Source: Alphaproteobacteria bacterium (GTDB lineage Bacteria > Pseudomonadota > Alphaproteobacteria > Micropepsales > Micropepsaceae). Taken from it: DNA of 11,200 nucleotides. Below the pieces are notes generated by a model, which saw only the letters and a program-made list of their open reading frames with translations, did not search any database and had not been told where the DNA came from. Positions 1-7,196 of the stretch are shown here, piece after piece. The translations under genes were made by a program, and so were the position numbers. The stretch is taken from the NCBI GenBank assembly GCA_003131925.1, contig PKWC01000059.1:1-11200 (forward strand), written 5' to 3'. The first letter of the stretch is position 1. Each line of letters begins with the position of its first letter.

Positions 1-474
1 CCGAACGTGCGCATGGTGTTGCTGAAAGGCGCCGATGCAGATGGTTTCGTGTTCTACACGAATCTCGAGAGCGCGAAGGGCCTGGAACTCGGGTCGCAAT
101 CTCACGCCGCGCTCTGCCTTCACTGGAAGTCGCTGCGGCGACAGGTGCGCGTGCGAGGTCCCGCGAGCCAGGTCAGCGCAGCCGAAGCCGACGCTTATTT
201 CGCGACAAGGCCCAAGGACAGCCAGATCGGCGCGTGGGCTTCCGCGCAGTCGCGCCCGATGGAAGGGCGCTTCGCGTTCGAGCGTGAAATCGCCAGATAT
301 GCCGCTAAATTTGCGCTGACCAGGGTCCCGCGTCCGCCCTTCTGGTCGGGGTTTCGCGTGACTCCGCTGGAGGTAGAGTTCTGGCGCGACCGGCCATTCC
401 GGCTGCATGACAGGCTTCTCTATCGCCGGGAGGCGCCTGGCGCGCCTTGGCGAACCGAGCGGCTATATCCGTGA
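1..474 (+). CDS. pdxH: Pyridoxamine 5'-phosphate oxidase, C-terminal part (5' end outside window)
   Basis: This FMN enzyme oxidises pyridoxine 5'-phosphate or pyridoxamine 5'-phosphate to pyridoxal 5'-phosphate in the cytoplasm, the last step of vitamin B6 synthesis and salvage. The frame is open from base 1, so the start is upstream. About 157 residues are visible of a protein usually near 200-220, so roughly the first quarter is missing. Family landmarks seen in order are RMVLLKG, VFYTNLES-K (FMN phosphate region), RRQVRVRG, the block RPKDSQIGAWASAQS, FWSGFRVTPLEVEFW, and the C-terminal RLHDRLLYRRE ending RLYP, as expected of a natural C-terminus. Its TGA overlaps the proposed GTG start of the next gene (GTGA at 471-474), suggesting co-translation. 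Identification is secure from the C-terminal signature; only the start is unknown. Confidence 0.95.
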   Translation, partial: PNVRMVLLKGADADGFVFYTNLESAKGLELGSQSHAALCLHWKSLRRQVRVRGPASQVSAAEADAYFATRPKDSQIGAWASAQSRPMEGRFAFEREIARYAAKFALTRVPRPPFWSGFRVTPLEVEFWRDRPFRLHDRLLYRREAPGAPWRTERLYP

Positions 475-1394
475 CAGTTCCTTCGCCAATGCTGGGCCGA
501 AGCGAGAAATCGCGGATCATGCAACGCGCGGCCTTTGCCGCAGTCGCAATATCCGCCCTGCTGGTCGGCCTTAAGGCGACCGCCTACGTGATCACGGATT
601 CGGTCGCTATGATGGCGGCGCTCGCCGATTCCGCGCTCGACCTGTTTGCGTCCTCGATCAACCTGCTTGCGATCAACCAGTCGCTCACGCCCGCGGATCG
701 CGAGCACCGGTTCGGCCACGGCAAAGCCGAGCCCCTGGCAGGGCTGGCGCAAGGGGCATTCATCGCTGGCTCGGCCACATTTCTGGTGGTCGAATCAATA
801 GGCCGGATCATTTCGCCACATGCGGTCGGGCACGGCGCGATCGGAATCGTTGTAATGGCGTTCTCTGTGGTGGCCGTGCTTGGGCTCGTCCTCTATCAGC
901 GCGTCGCGGTTGCGCGCTCGGGGTCTCTCGCCATTCAGGCCGACCGTCTGCATTATCTGGGCGATCTGCTGACGAATATCGGCGTGATCGTGGGTATCAC
1001 GCTGGCGACCCGCTTCGGCATCTTGATCGCCGATCCGATTGTCGGATTGGGCGTTGCCGTGGTGCTGACGGCGAGCGCCTGGCACGTCGTTCGGCAGAGC
1101 TACGATCAGCTCATGGATCACGAATTGCCCGAGGGCGAACGCGACCGGATCAAGGCGATCGTGCTCGGTCACCGCGATGTCCGCAACCTCCACGATCTCC
1201 GCACGCGCGCTGCAGGCATCTCGAAATTCGTGCAGCTGCATATCGAGCTTGATCCGGCCATCAGCCTTACGCGGGCACACGAGGTGAGCGACGCCGTGGA
1301 GGCGGAGATCCTTGCGGCCTATCCCGATGCGGAAGTGATTATCCATCAGGACCCGGCCGGCGTGGAGAAACCTCCGCCGCTCGCACGGTCGTAA
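471..1394 (+). CDS. Cation diffusion facilitator family efflux transporter (FieF/ZitB type)
   Basis: Inner-membrane divalent metal/proton antiporter, probably exporting Zn2+ or Fe2+. With the GTG start at 471 it has 307 residues, close to the usual length of about 300. Hydrophobic segments fill residues about 20-210, followed by a soluble C-terminal domain. The FieF transport-site residues are present: D53 and D57 in helix 2 (ALADSALD) and H161 and D165 in helix 5 (ADRLHYLGD). The conserved loop HRFGHGKAEPLAGLAQG at 79-95 follows helix 2. The C-terminal domain carries HDLRTRAAG and HIELDP, typical of the metal-sensing ferredoxin-like fold. An Asp at 53, rather than His, fits Fe/Zn-type members, but the substrate cannot be fixed. 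The start is uncertain: TTG 447, GTG 471 (four-base overlap with the pdxH stop) and ATG 489 all lack a clear Shine-Dalgarno; I prefer 471. Confidence 0.92.
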   Translation: MTVPSPMLGRSEKSRIMQRAAFAAVAISALLVGLKATAYVITDSVAMMAALADSALDLFASSINLLAINQSLTPADREHRFGHGKAEPLAGLAQGAFIAGSATFLVVESIGRIISPHAVGHGAIGIVVMAFSVVAVLGLVLYQRVAVARSGSLAIQADRLHYLGDLLTNIGVIVGITLATRFGILIADPIVGLGVAVVLTASAWHVVRQSYDQLMDHELPEGERDRIKAIVLGHRDVRNLHDLRTRAAGISKFVQLHIELDPAISLTRAHEVSDAVEAEILAAYPDAEVIIHQDPAGVEKPPPLARS

Positions 1395-1440
1395 GTCGCG
1401 GCGTTCGCAAGAGCGGCAGCGAGTTGCTACAGTCGGGCCG

Positions 1441-2202
1441 ATGACCGCCGCACGCACGCAAACTGGCGACGAACAGCGCCGCACGCTGATCCTCACGGGT
1501 GCGAGCCGCGGCATCGGGCATGCGACCGTGAAGCGTTTTGCCAGTGCGGGCTGGCGGGTGATCACCTGCTCGCGCCACGCCTTTCCTGCGAACTGTCCGT
1601 GGGCCGCAGGCCCGGAGGATCACATCCAGGTCGATCTCGCCGACGCCGGCGACACGTTGCGCGCCGTGCGCGAAATGCGCGAGCGCCTGGACGATGGCAA
1701 GCTCCACGCGCTCGTGAACAATGCGGGCATCTCGCCCAAGGGGCCGGACGACGGCCGACTCGGCGTACTCGCGAGCGGCACAGACGTCTGGCGGCAGGTG
1801 TTCGAGGTCAATCTCTTTGCGACCATCTGGCTCGCCAGCGGCCTGATCGAGGAGCTGACGTCTGCGAAAGGTGCAATCGTCAACGTGACCTCGATCGCGG
1901 GAGGCCGTGTCCATCCGTTTGCAGGCGCGGCCTATGCGACGTCCAAGGCGGCGCTTGCCGCATTGACGCGCGAGATGGCCGCCGATTTCGGCCCGCTCGG
2001 TGTTCGGGTAAACGCGATCGCACCGGGTGAGATCGACACGGCGATACTCTCGCCAGGAACAGAGAAAATCGTCGAATCCATTCCGTTGCGACGGCTTGGT
2101 GCGCCCGAGGAAGTCGCCAATGCGATTTATTATCTTTGTACGGAGCAATCGAGCTACGTCACCGGCGCTGAACTGCACATCAACGGCGGTCAGCACGTTT
2201 AG
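1441..2202 (+). CDS. SDR family NAD(P)-dependent oxidoreductase
   Basis: Classical short-chain dehydrogenase/reductase of 253 residues. The Rossmann cofactor motif TGASRGIG is at 19-26, NNAG at 93-96, and the full catalytic set N124, S151, Y165 and K169 (YATSK) is present. Late family signatures include VRVNAIAPGEIDT and YVTGAELHINGGQHV at the C-terminus. R45 after the second beta strand (CSRH) is compatible with NADP(H) preference, but this is inference. The substrate is unknown. It follows the CDF gene by 46 bases on the same strand, so it may be co-transcribed with pdxH and the transporter, although no functional link is obvious. No strong Shine-Dalgarno precedes ATG 1441; the about 13 residues before the Rossmann strand are normal for the family. 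Downstream lies a long palindrome, then rluB in the opposite direction. Confidence 0.9.
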   Translation: MTAARTQTGDEQRRTLILTGASRGIGHATVKRFASAGWRVITCSRHAFPANCPWAAGPEDHIQVDLADAGDTLRAVREMRERLDDGKLHALVNNAGISPKGPDDGRLGVLASGTDVWRQVFEVNLFATIWLASGLIEELTSAKGAIVNVTSIAGGRVHPFAGAAYATSKAALAALTREMAADFGPLGVRVNAIAPGEIDTAILSPGTEKIVESIPLRRLGAPEEVANAIYYLCTEQSSYVTGAELHINGGQHV

Positions 2203-2220
2203 CTCGTGCAACCAGAAGGT

Positions 2221-2336
2221 CTTAGCGCAGTGGGCGCGGAGGATGCGCAGGGGACGCAGGACAAATAAATTGGGCGCGAGGCGCGCCTGGAATTTCCTCG
2301 CGTCCTCCGCGCATCGTCTGCGCCCAATGCGCTAAA
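2221..2336. repeat. Long imperfect palindrome in the convergent SDR/rluB gap
   Basis: The left arm (2221-2261) and right arm (2295-2336) are inverted copies: by eye about 35 of 41 positions pair, with one indel. The outermost exact block is TTAGCGCA (2222-2229) against TGCGCTAA (2328-2335); further exact blocks are TGGGCGC, GATGCGC and GGACGC. The 33-base centre contains the self-complementary GGCGCGCC and flanking AAATT/AATTT. It nearly fills the 147 bases between two converging stop codons. The shape suggests a small non-autonomous palindromic repeat (REP/MITE-like) that could also block read-through from both sides. Neither arm is followed by a clear T-run on either strand, so I do not call it a canonical intrinsic terminator. 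Confidence 0.75.
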
Positions 2337-2349
2337 AATCTTTCTGCTT

Positions 2350-3090
2350 TTATTTCGGGGCCTCGTTTTCGATTGCGGTCTTCCAGATCTTGGACGGGAT
2401 CTCGTCGACGGTGCCGGGTTCGAGGTGGCCGAGATGGAAGGGGCCGAAGCGGATGCGGATGAGGCGGGCGACCTTCAAGCCGAGATGCTCCATCAGACGC
2501 TTCACTTCGCGGTTCTTGCCTTCCTTGATGCCGATGCTCGCCCAGGAATGCATGCCCTTGCTGCGCTCCAGGTCGGCGATCACGGGGCCATATTTGATGC
2601 CCTCGATCGTGATTCCTTGCGCGAGATGGTCGAGATCGTTCTGCGACACTTTGCCGAAGAGCCGCACGCGGTACTGACGTGTCCAGCCCGCTGCAGGCAG
2701 TTCGAGCTTTCGCGCTAGCTCGCCGTCATTGGTCAGGAGTAGAAGGCCTTCCGAATTGACGTCGAGGCGGCCGACCGACATCACGCGGGGCATGCTCTTC
2801 GGCAACGCCTGAAAAACCGTGGGCCGGCCTTCGGGATCGCGGTGCGTGGTGACCAGTCCCACCGGCTTGTGATAGCGCCAAAGACGTGTGCGCTCGGGCT
2901 CGTTCAACGGCTTGCCGTCGACGGATACAATCTGGCGTTCGCCCACGCGTTTGGCCGGCGTCGTCACGGTCTCGCCGTCGAGCGCAACGCGCCTGTCCGC
3001 GATGAGTTTTTCCGCCTCGCGGCGCGAGCAGATACCCGCCCGGGCGATCACCTTGGCGATGCGGTCGCCACCGGGGCTGGCGTCGGACAC
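2350..3090 (-). CDS. rluB: 23S rRNA pseudouridine synthase, RsuA/RluB/E/F family
   Basis: Isomerises a uridine to pseudouridine in rRNA; RluB acts on U2605 (E. coli numbering) of 23S rRNA. The protein has 246 residues. An N-terminal S4 RNA-binding domain spans about 9-60 (RIAKVIARAGICSRREAEKL, then RVALDGE). A short RsuA-type linker leads to YHKPVGLVTTHRDPEGRPTVF, and the catalytic motif GRLDVNSEGLLLLTNDGE holds the nucleophile D110. KNREVKRLMEHLGLKVARL is the conserved C-terminal block. S4 plus the short catalytic domain points to RluB rather than RluC/RluA; RluE or RsuA remain possible. The start at 3090 is GTG with only a weak AAAGG about 10 bases upstream; residues 1-8 are not conserved, so the start is moderately sure. 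It is divergent from tadA, with 61 bases between starts that must hold both promoters or overlap them. Confidence 0.92.
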   Translation of the reverse strand: MSDASPGGDRIAKVIARAGICSRREAEKLIADRRVALDGETVTTPAKRVGERQIVSVDGKPLNEPERTRLWRYHKPVGLVTTHRDPEGRPTVFQALPKSMPRVMSVGRLDVNSEGLLLLTNDGELARKLELPAAGWTRQYRVRLFGKVSQNDLDHLAQGITIEGIKYGPVIADLERSKGMHSWASIGIKEGKNREVKRLMEHLGLKVARLIRIRFGPFHLGHLEPGTVDEIPSKIWKTAIENEAPK

Positions 3091-3151
3091 GAGCGGATGC
3101 CTTTATTGGCGAAAGGTTGGGCGATGGCGAGGCAGTATCACACGCACAGCC

Positions 3152-3604
3152 ATGAGTGAAATCGATCATATGGCGCTGGCGCTCGCAGAGGCGCGCGCCG
3201 CTGCGGAACGCGGCGAGGTTCCTGTCGGCGCCGTGCTCACGGCGGCGGATGGGCAGGTGTTGGCGCGCAACGGCAACCGCATTGTCGAGTGGCGCGACCC
3301 CACCGCGCATGCGGAAATGCTTGTGCTGCGCGAAGCTGCGCTGAAGCTCGGCAATGAGCGTCTGACCGGCACGGCCCTGTTCGTGACACTCGAACCCTGC
3401 GCCATGTGCGCCGGCGCGGCGAGCCTCGCCCGCGTCGAGAAGCTTATCTTCGCCGCAGCCGACCCCAAGGGCGGGGCCGTACTCCACGGCCCGCGCTTTT
3501 TCGAACAGCCCACCTGTCATCATCGCCCGTCGATAGAGTGGGGCAAGCAGGCCGAAGATTCCGCGGGCTTGCTCAAAAGCTTTTTCCTCGCGCGACGTGT
3601 CTGA
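3152..3604 (+). CDS. tadA: tRNA adenosine(34) deaminase
   Basis: Deaminates adenosine 34 to inosine in the anticodon of tRNA-Arg(ACG), allowing CGU/CGC/CGA decoding; cytoplasmic and usually essential. It is 150 residues from ATG 3152. The zinc site of the cytidine/deoxycytidylate deaminase fold is complete: H53 and the proton-shuttling E55 in HAEM, and C83 and C86 in PCAMC. EVPVGAVL at 22-29 and DPTAHAE are family hallmarks. The same frame is open upstream to 2888 over the rluB coding strand, but the extra 88 residues are an antisense shadow, and the protein from 3152 matches the normal length and N-terminus. No strong Shine-Dalgarno is visible. Guanine deaminase is an alternative of the same fold, but the motif spacing and length favour TadA. 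Confidence 0.94.
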   Translation: MSEIDHMALALAEARAAAERGEVPVGAVLTAADGQVLARNGNRIVEWRDPTAHAEMLVLREAALKLGNERLTGTALFVTLEPCAMCAGAASLARVEKLIFAAADPKGGAVLHGPRFFEQPTCHHRPSIEWGKQAEDSAGLLKSFFLARRV

Positions 3605-3693
3605 TTCGTGACGTTGGCCGTGGTCTTGAAAACTTCGCTTGAGACTGCGGCGTCAAGTCTGACAAGCTGTCGGCCCGTTCCGCGACCACAATC

Positions 3694-3699
3694 GGGGAG
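3694..3699 (+). promoter_or_regulatory. Ribosome binding site of the first GST-like gene
   Basis: GGGGAG lies six bases before ATG 3706. This supports that start and shows the gene is translated independently of tadA, which ends 101 bases earlier. Confidence 0.6.
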
Positions 3700-3705
3700 A
3701 CGAAA

Positions 3706-4374
3706 ATGGCATTGATCGTTTACGGCGCTTCGCTTTCACCCTTTGTGCGCAAGGTGCGCGTGATGCTGGCGGAGAAGGGACTCGACTACAAAATCGAGTA
3801 CGTCAATCCGTTCTCGCAGCCGCCGGAATTTGCCGACATCAGTCCGCTGAAGCGCATTCCGGTCCTGCGCGATACCGACAGGCCGGAGCCCAATACGCTC
3901 CCCGATTCCTCGGTGATCTGCGACTACATCGACCACAAATGGCCCACACCCGCACTCTATCCCGCGGAACCGTTCGAGCGCGCGCAGGCGCTGTGGCTCG
4001 AGGAATATGCAGACTCGCTGGTCGCCCAGAGCATCGGCCTCGGCCTCTTCTTCGAACGTGTGGTCAAGAAACTGATCGGCGGGGAGTGCAACGAGACGGT
4101 TGTAACCGGAACGATTCGGGACAAGCTACCGCCCATTTTTGACTATCTTGACAAGATGATCGGCGCACGCCGGTTTCTGGTCGGCAACGAATTTTCCATC
4201 GCCGATATCGCGGTGGCGAGCATGTTCGTCAATTACGACCATGCCGGCGAGACGATCGATTCGAAATGCTGGCCGAATCTGTCCCGCTACGTTGCGGAAA
4301 TGCATATGCGTCCATCTTTCGGAACCTGCGTCGACGGCGAGCGGCGTTTTCTCGAGCGGCAAGGCGCCGCGTGA
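3706..4374 (+). CDS. Glutathione S-transferase family protein (first of two)
   Basis: A 222-residue soluble protein with the two-domain GST layout. The N-terminal thioredoxin-like domain (about 1-80) begins LIVYGASLSPFVRKVRVMLAEKG, where S11 sits at the usual glutathione-activating position. The cis-proline motif IPVL is at 51-54, and D67-S68 (LPDSSVICDYI) is the gamma-glutamyl binding pair. The all-helical C-terminal domain carries FLVGNEFSIADIAVASMF, the GST N-capping box and hydrophobic staple region. It probably conjugates or isomerises electrophilic substrates with glutathione; the substrate is unknown. It is preceded by a 101-base gap with its own ribosome binding site, and its stop lies nine bases from the convergent terC-like stop, too tight for a separate terminator. 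A second GST at 7197 is clearly different in sequence, so the two are not a recent tandem duplication. Confidence 0.92.
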   Translation: MALIVYGASLSPFVRKVRVMLAEKGLDYKIEYVNPFSQPPEFADISPLKRIPVLRDTDRPEPNTLPDSSVICDYIDHKWPTPALYPAEPFERAQALWLEEYADSLVAQSIGLGLFFERVVKKLIGGECNETVVTGTIRDKLPPIFDYLDKMIGARRFLVGNEFSIADIAVASMFVNYDHAGETIDSKCWPNLSRYVAEMHMRPSFGTCVDGERRFLERQGAA

Positions 4375-4383
4375 ACCGGGCTC

Positions 4384-5097
4384 TCAGCCAGACCGCCTTC
4401 GCCGCGCGGCATACTGATTGAGCGCTTCGACGAGCGCCGAGAACGCGACCGCGAAATAGAGGTAGCCGCGGGGGATATGGAAATGCGCCGCGTCGGCGAT
4501 GAGCGCGGTCCCGATCAGCAAGAGAAAACTGAGCGCCAACATTTTTACGGTAGGGTGCCGGTTGACAAAGTCCGAGGCGGGCCCGGACGCCGCGAGCATC
4601 ACCAGCATGGCGAGTATCACCGCGCCGATCATGATGGAAAGATGTTCCGCCATGCCCACGGCTGTCACGACGGAATCGATTGAGAAGACGAGATCGAAGA
4701 GTGCGATCTGAACGATCACGCTCAAGAACGAAGCGGCCGCGCGGCGCGTGGCCTCGTCTGCACCCTCGACGAGACCGTGAATTTCGCGCGTGCCTTTGGT
4801 GAGAAGGAAAAGGCCGCCAGCCGCGAAGATCAGATCGCGCCATGAAAGTGCAAGGCCCCACACGGTCACCACGGGCTTTGATAGCGAGACGATCCAGACG
4901 ATTCCCGTGAGCAGCGCGATGCGCATGACAAGCGCCAGCGAAAGGCCGATGCGGCGGGCGGAAGTCCGGCGAACCGACGTGAGAGGGGCGATGGCGATCG
5001 ACAGGAAAAGGATGTTGTCGACGCCGAGCACGATCTCGAGCGCGGTCAACGTCGCGAGGCTTGCCCAGGCGTGAGGATCGGCGACGAGAGGAAGCAT
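4384..5097 (-). CDS. TerC family integral membrane protein
   Basis: A 237-residue, very hydrophobic inner-membrane protein of the TerC/YgaP-like superfamily linked to tellurite resistance and, in characterised members, to metal (notably Mn2+) export at the membrane. The signature acidic helix starts ALEIVLGVDNILFLSI with E21, D27 and N28. A second copy of the motif occurs in LFDLVFSIDSVVTAVGM with D135 and D141; these pseudo-symmetric acidic residues inside membrane helices are the family hallmark. About six to seven transmembrane segments are apparent. It starts at ATG 5097 behind a good Shine-Dalgarno and lies 12 bases after the PAP2 stop, so the two form a likely operon. Tellurite resistance itself is not implied by one terC-like gene without other ter genes. 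Confidence is high for the family and low for the substrate. Confidence 0.92.
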   Translation of the reverse strand: MLPLVADPHAWASLATLTALEIVLGVDNILFLSIAIAPLTSVRRTSARRIGLSLALVMRIALLTGIVWIVSLSKPVVTVWGLALSWRDLIFAAGGLFLLTKGTREIHGLVEGADEATRRAAASFLSVIVQIALFDLVFSIDSVVTAVGMAEHLSIMIGAVILAMLVMLAASGPASDFVNRHPTVKMLALSFLLLIGTALIADAAHFHIPRGYLYFAVAFSALVEALNQYAARRRRSG

Positions 5098-5100
5098 TGG

Positions 5101-5107
5101 CCACCTT
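5101..5107 (-). promoter_or_regulatory. Ribosome binding site of the TerC-family gene
   Basis: On the minus strand AAGGTGG lies three bases before ATG 5097, inside the 12-base gap after the PAP2 stop. The purine core is slightly close to the start but clear. It shows that TerC has its own initiation signal within the two-gene operon. Confidence 0.55.
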
Positions 5108-5109
5108 GT

Positions 5110-5784
5110 TCAGAACCAGGGACGGGCGAGAGCGGGGAAGAAATAGATGAGGACCTCCCGCGTCGTGATCAGCGCGGTTCCCGCCCCAACCAGCACATCG
5201 CTCAGGAAATGCGAATTTAGCAGGGCGCGCGTCAACGCAAGAAATATCGCGATAGCGAACCAGAGAATGGTCAGATGTGGAACCGCCGCAGAGAGGACGA
5301 CGGCGACGCAGAATATCGTCAGCGCGTGGCCGGACGGAAATGAATCGCTGCGCAAATCGAAGGCAAACGGGCGAAAGCCATATAGATCCAGCTCCAGCTC
5401 ATCGCGTGGGCGCCGCCGTCCGAGCATGATCTTGGTGGTGTGAAGGATGAGACTCGCGAGCGCAAGGCTGGCAAGAAAGGCAAGACTTGTGTCGGCAGCC
5501 AGGTTGAGCAGCGGGCCTGGTCCAGACCTCCACTCTACGAGACGCACCGCAACGAATGTGATTGTGGCGGCCAGCATCCAATGCGAACCTTTCGCCCAAT
5601 CGGTGGCCCCGTGCAGAACGCGCTCAAGCGGGCGTCCGACAGCGGCATGGAATGCATGCACCGCACGCCGGTCGATGGCGAAGCAGGCCAGGCCGCAGAC
5701 AACGAGGGCAATTCCGGTCCACATCAGCACGATTGTTGCTTGCCGCGCCAAGATCAATCTGTCAAACGGAACCGGTTTCGCCAA
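5110..5784 (-). CDS. PAP2 family membrane phosphatase
   Basis: A 224-residue integral membrane phosphatase of the type 2 phosphatidic acid phosphatase superfamily. The three-part active site is complete: K118-x6-R125-P126, P150-S-G-H153, and R186-x5-H192-x3-D196 (T185 replaces the usual Ser before R186). H153 and H192 are the expected acid/nucleophile pair. About five to six hydrophobic helices surround these motifs, which would lie on the periplasmic face. Substrates in the family are lipid phosphates, including undecaprenyl pyrophosphate, phosphatidylglycerol phosphate and phosphatidate; none can be chosen here. The first listed start is TTG 5784 without a strong Shine-Dalgarno. An in-frame ATG at residue 21 would remove a cytoplasmic-like leader just before the first helix, so the start is uncertain. 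It is upstream of and probably co-transcribed with TerC, and diverges from the acyl-CoA dehydrogenase gene. Confidence 0.9.
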   Translation of the reverse strand: MAKPVPFDRLILARQATIVLMWTGIALVVCGLACFAIDRRAVHAFHAAVGRPLERVLHGATDWAKGSHWMLAATITFVAVRLVEWRSGPGPLLNLAADTSLAFLASLALASLILHTTKIMLGRRRPRDELELDLYGFRPFAFDLRSDSFPSGHALTIFCVAVVLSAAVPHLTILWFAIAIFLALTRALLNSHFLSDVLVGAGTALITTREVLIYFFPALARPWF

Positions 5785-5880
5785 AGTCGAGCCTGAAGGA
5801 AATTGCCGCTGGTTGCGGAAGCAGACGCGAGCTAAATTCGTTCCACGCGCTCATGTCCCAGCGCAGTGTCTCACGTCCGG

Positions 5881-5886
5881 GAGAGG
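5881..5886 (+). promoter_or_regulatory. Ribosome binding site deciding the acyl-CoA dehydrogenase start
   Basis: GAGAGG is five bases before ATG 5892. The frame stays open far upstream (to 5562, over the PAP2 antisense), but this site and family alignment from MNFDYSPRQKEW place the start at 5892. Confidence 0.65.
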
Positions 5887-5891
5887 TGCTG

Positions 5892-7136
5892 ATGAATTTC
5901 GATTATTCACCGCGTCAGAAGGAATGGATGGCGCGCGTTGGCGAATTCATGGATCGGCACGTCTGTCCGGCGGAGGAAACCTACGCGGCGCAGATGGAGG
6001 AGGCGACGCGGAACGGCAATCGCTGGATCGTTGTGCCGGTCGTCGAGGAGCTGAAAGCGAAGGCGAAGCGGCAGGGATTGTGGAACCTGTTTTTGCCCGA
6101 CAGCGAGCGGGGCGCTGGACTCAGCAATCTGGAATATGCGCCGCTTGCGGAAATGATGGGACGGGTGGGCTTTGCTTCCGAAGTGTTCAATTGCTCCGCG
6201 CCGGATACCGGAAACATGGAAGTGCTGGAACGTTACGGCAGCCCTGCCCAGCAGGAGAAATGGCTGAAGCCGTTGCTCGAAGGCGAAATTCGCTCGGCCT
6301 TCATCATGACGGAACCTGCCGTCGCCTCGTCGGACGCGACCAACATCGCAACGCGGATCGAGCGCCGGGGCGATCACTACGTCATCAATGGCCGCAAATG
6401 GTGGTCGTCGGGAGTGGGCGACCCGCGATGCAAGATCATGATCGTGATGGGGAAGACGGATCCGGAATCCGACAAGTACCGGCAACAATCGCAGGTTCTC
6501 GTGCCGATGGATGCGCCCGGGGTGACGGTCGAGCGTATGCTGCCCGTATTCGGTTTCGACGACGCGCCGCACGGGCACGGCCAGGTGCTTTTCGAGAACG
6601 TGAAAGTGCTCGTCGACAACATGATTCTCGGCGAAGGGCGCGGATTCGAGATTGCCCAGGGGCGCCTTGGCCCCGGACGTATCCACCATTGCATGCGCAC
6701 GATCGGCGTGGCCGAACGCGCGCTCGAGCAGATGGTCCGCCGGCTGCTTTCGCGCGAAGCTTTCGGAAAGAAGATTGCAGAGCATTCAGTGTGGGAGCAG
6801 CGCGTTGCCGAAGCAAGGATAAATATCGACATGTGCCGCCTTCTGACGCTCAAGGCGGCAGACATGATGGACAAGGCGGGCAACAAGGTGGCACGCACGG
6901 AAATCGCCATGATCAAGGTCGCGGCGCCGCGAATGGCGCTCAAGATCGTCGACGACGCGATCCAGGCGTGGGGAGGCGCGGGCGTCACGAGCGATTCAGG
7001 CCTCGCTCGCATGTATGCGAGTCTGCGCACTCTCAGGCTCGCCGACGGACCCGACGAAGTCCACAACCGCACCATTGCCCGCCTGGAATACGGCAAGTAC
7101 ATGTCGAGTGTCGTCGCGCAGAGATCACACGCGTGA
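5892..7136 (+). CDS. Acyl-CoA dehydrogenase family protein, ACAD10/11 (LvaC-like) type
   Basis: A 414-residue soluble FAD flavoprotein with the usual domain order: helical N-domain (about 1-130), beta domain opening with the FAD/substrate motif FIMTEPAVASSDATN (137-151), and helical C-domain. INGRKWWSSG (165-174) and GPGRIHHCMRTIGVAERALE (260-279) are strongly ACAD10/11-like. The C-terminal block LADGPDEVHNRTIARLEYGKY places D385 where classical enzymes have the catalytic Glu of the YEGT motif. ACAD11 and bacterial LvaC act on 4-phosphorylated acyl-CoAs made from 4-hydroxyacyl-CoAs by an APH-fold kinase, eliminating phosphate rather than simply oxidising. Such a kinase is encoded at 8083-9174, so this role is plausible here; ordinary alpha,beta-dehydrogenation of a branched or long acyl-CoA is the alternative. 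The length is close to that of the isolated ACAD domain, with no fused kinase. A GST-like gene follows 60 bases downstream. Confidence 0.93.
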   Translation: MNFDYSPRQKEWMARVGEFMDRHVCPAEETYAAQMEEATRNGNRWIVVPVVEELKAKAKRQGLWNLFLPDSERGAGLSNLEYAPLAEMMGRVGFASEVFNCSAPDTGNMEVLERYGSPAQQEKWLKPLLEGEIRSAFIMTEPAVASSDATNIATRIERRGDHYVINGRKWWSSGVGDPRCKIMIVMGKTDPESDKYRQQSQVLVPMDAPGVTVERMLPVFGFDDAPHGHGQVLFENVKVLVDNMILGEGRGFEIAQGRLGPGRIHHCMRTIGVAERALEQMVRRLLSREAFGKKIAEHSVWEQRVAEARINIDMCRLLTLKAADMMDKAGNKVARTEIAMIKVAAPRMALKIVDDAIQAWGGAGVTSDSGLARMYASLRTLRLADGPDEVHNRTIARLEYGKYMSSVVAQRSHA

Positions 7137-7186
7137 CACAAAGAGTCGGAATATCGTAGACGACTCGCGCCTTTCGCTTTCCACAC

Positions 7187-7191
7187 CGGAG
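7187..7191 (+). promoter_or_regulatory. Ribosome binding site choosing ATG 7197 over GTG 7191
   Basis: CGGAG ends five bases before ATG 7197. It overlaps the alternative GTG at 7191, so the ATG is the better start for the downstream GST-like gene. Confidence 0.6.
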
Positions 7192-7196
7192 TGACT

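Noticed and set aside
795..1565. A 256-codon minus-strand frame opposite the metal transporter and the start of the SDR gene
   Set aside because: No recognisable motifs; it crosses the gap between two supported plus-strand genes and looks like a GC-skew shadow.
2726..3523. A 265-codon minus-strand frame overlapping rluB in another frame and antisense to tadA
   Set aside because: Both rluB and tadA have complete catalytic motifs in their own frames; this one has none.
3638..3660. Short overlapping inverted repeats (CTTGA/TCAAG and AGACT/AGTCT) upstream of the first GST gene
   Set aside because: Five-base matches are expected by chance in about 100 bases; there is no evidence for an operator.
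4384..5097. Tellurite resistance determinant
   Set aside because: Only a single TerC-family gene is present, with no terA/B/D/Z neighbours; such genes are common housekeeping membrane proteins.
5447..7159. A 570-codon plus-strand frame spanning the PAP2 antisense and an alternate frame of the acyl-CoA dehydrogenase
   Set aside because: It covers two well-supported genes in wrong frames, and its translation is low-complexity Arg/Ala/Gly with no family motifs.
7143..7166. GAGTCG/CGACTC six-base stem with a 12-base loop after the acyl-CoA dehydrogenase stop
   Set aside because: Short stem, no T-run, and the next gene follows closely with its own ribosome binding site; it could be chance.
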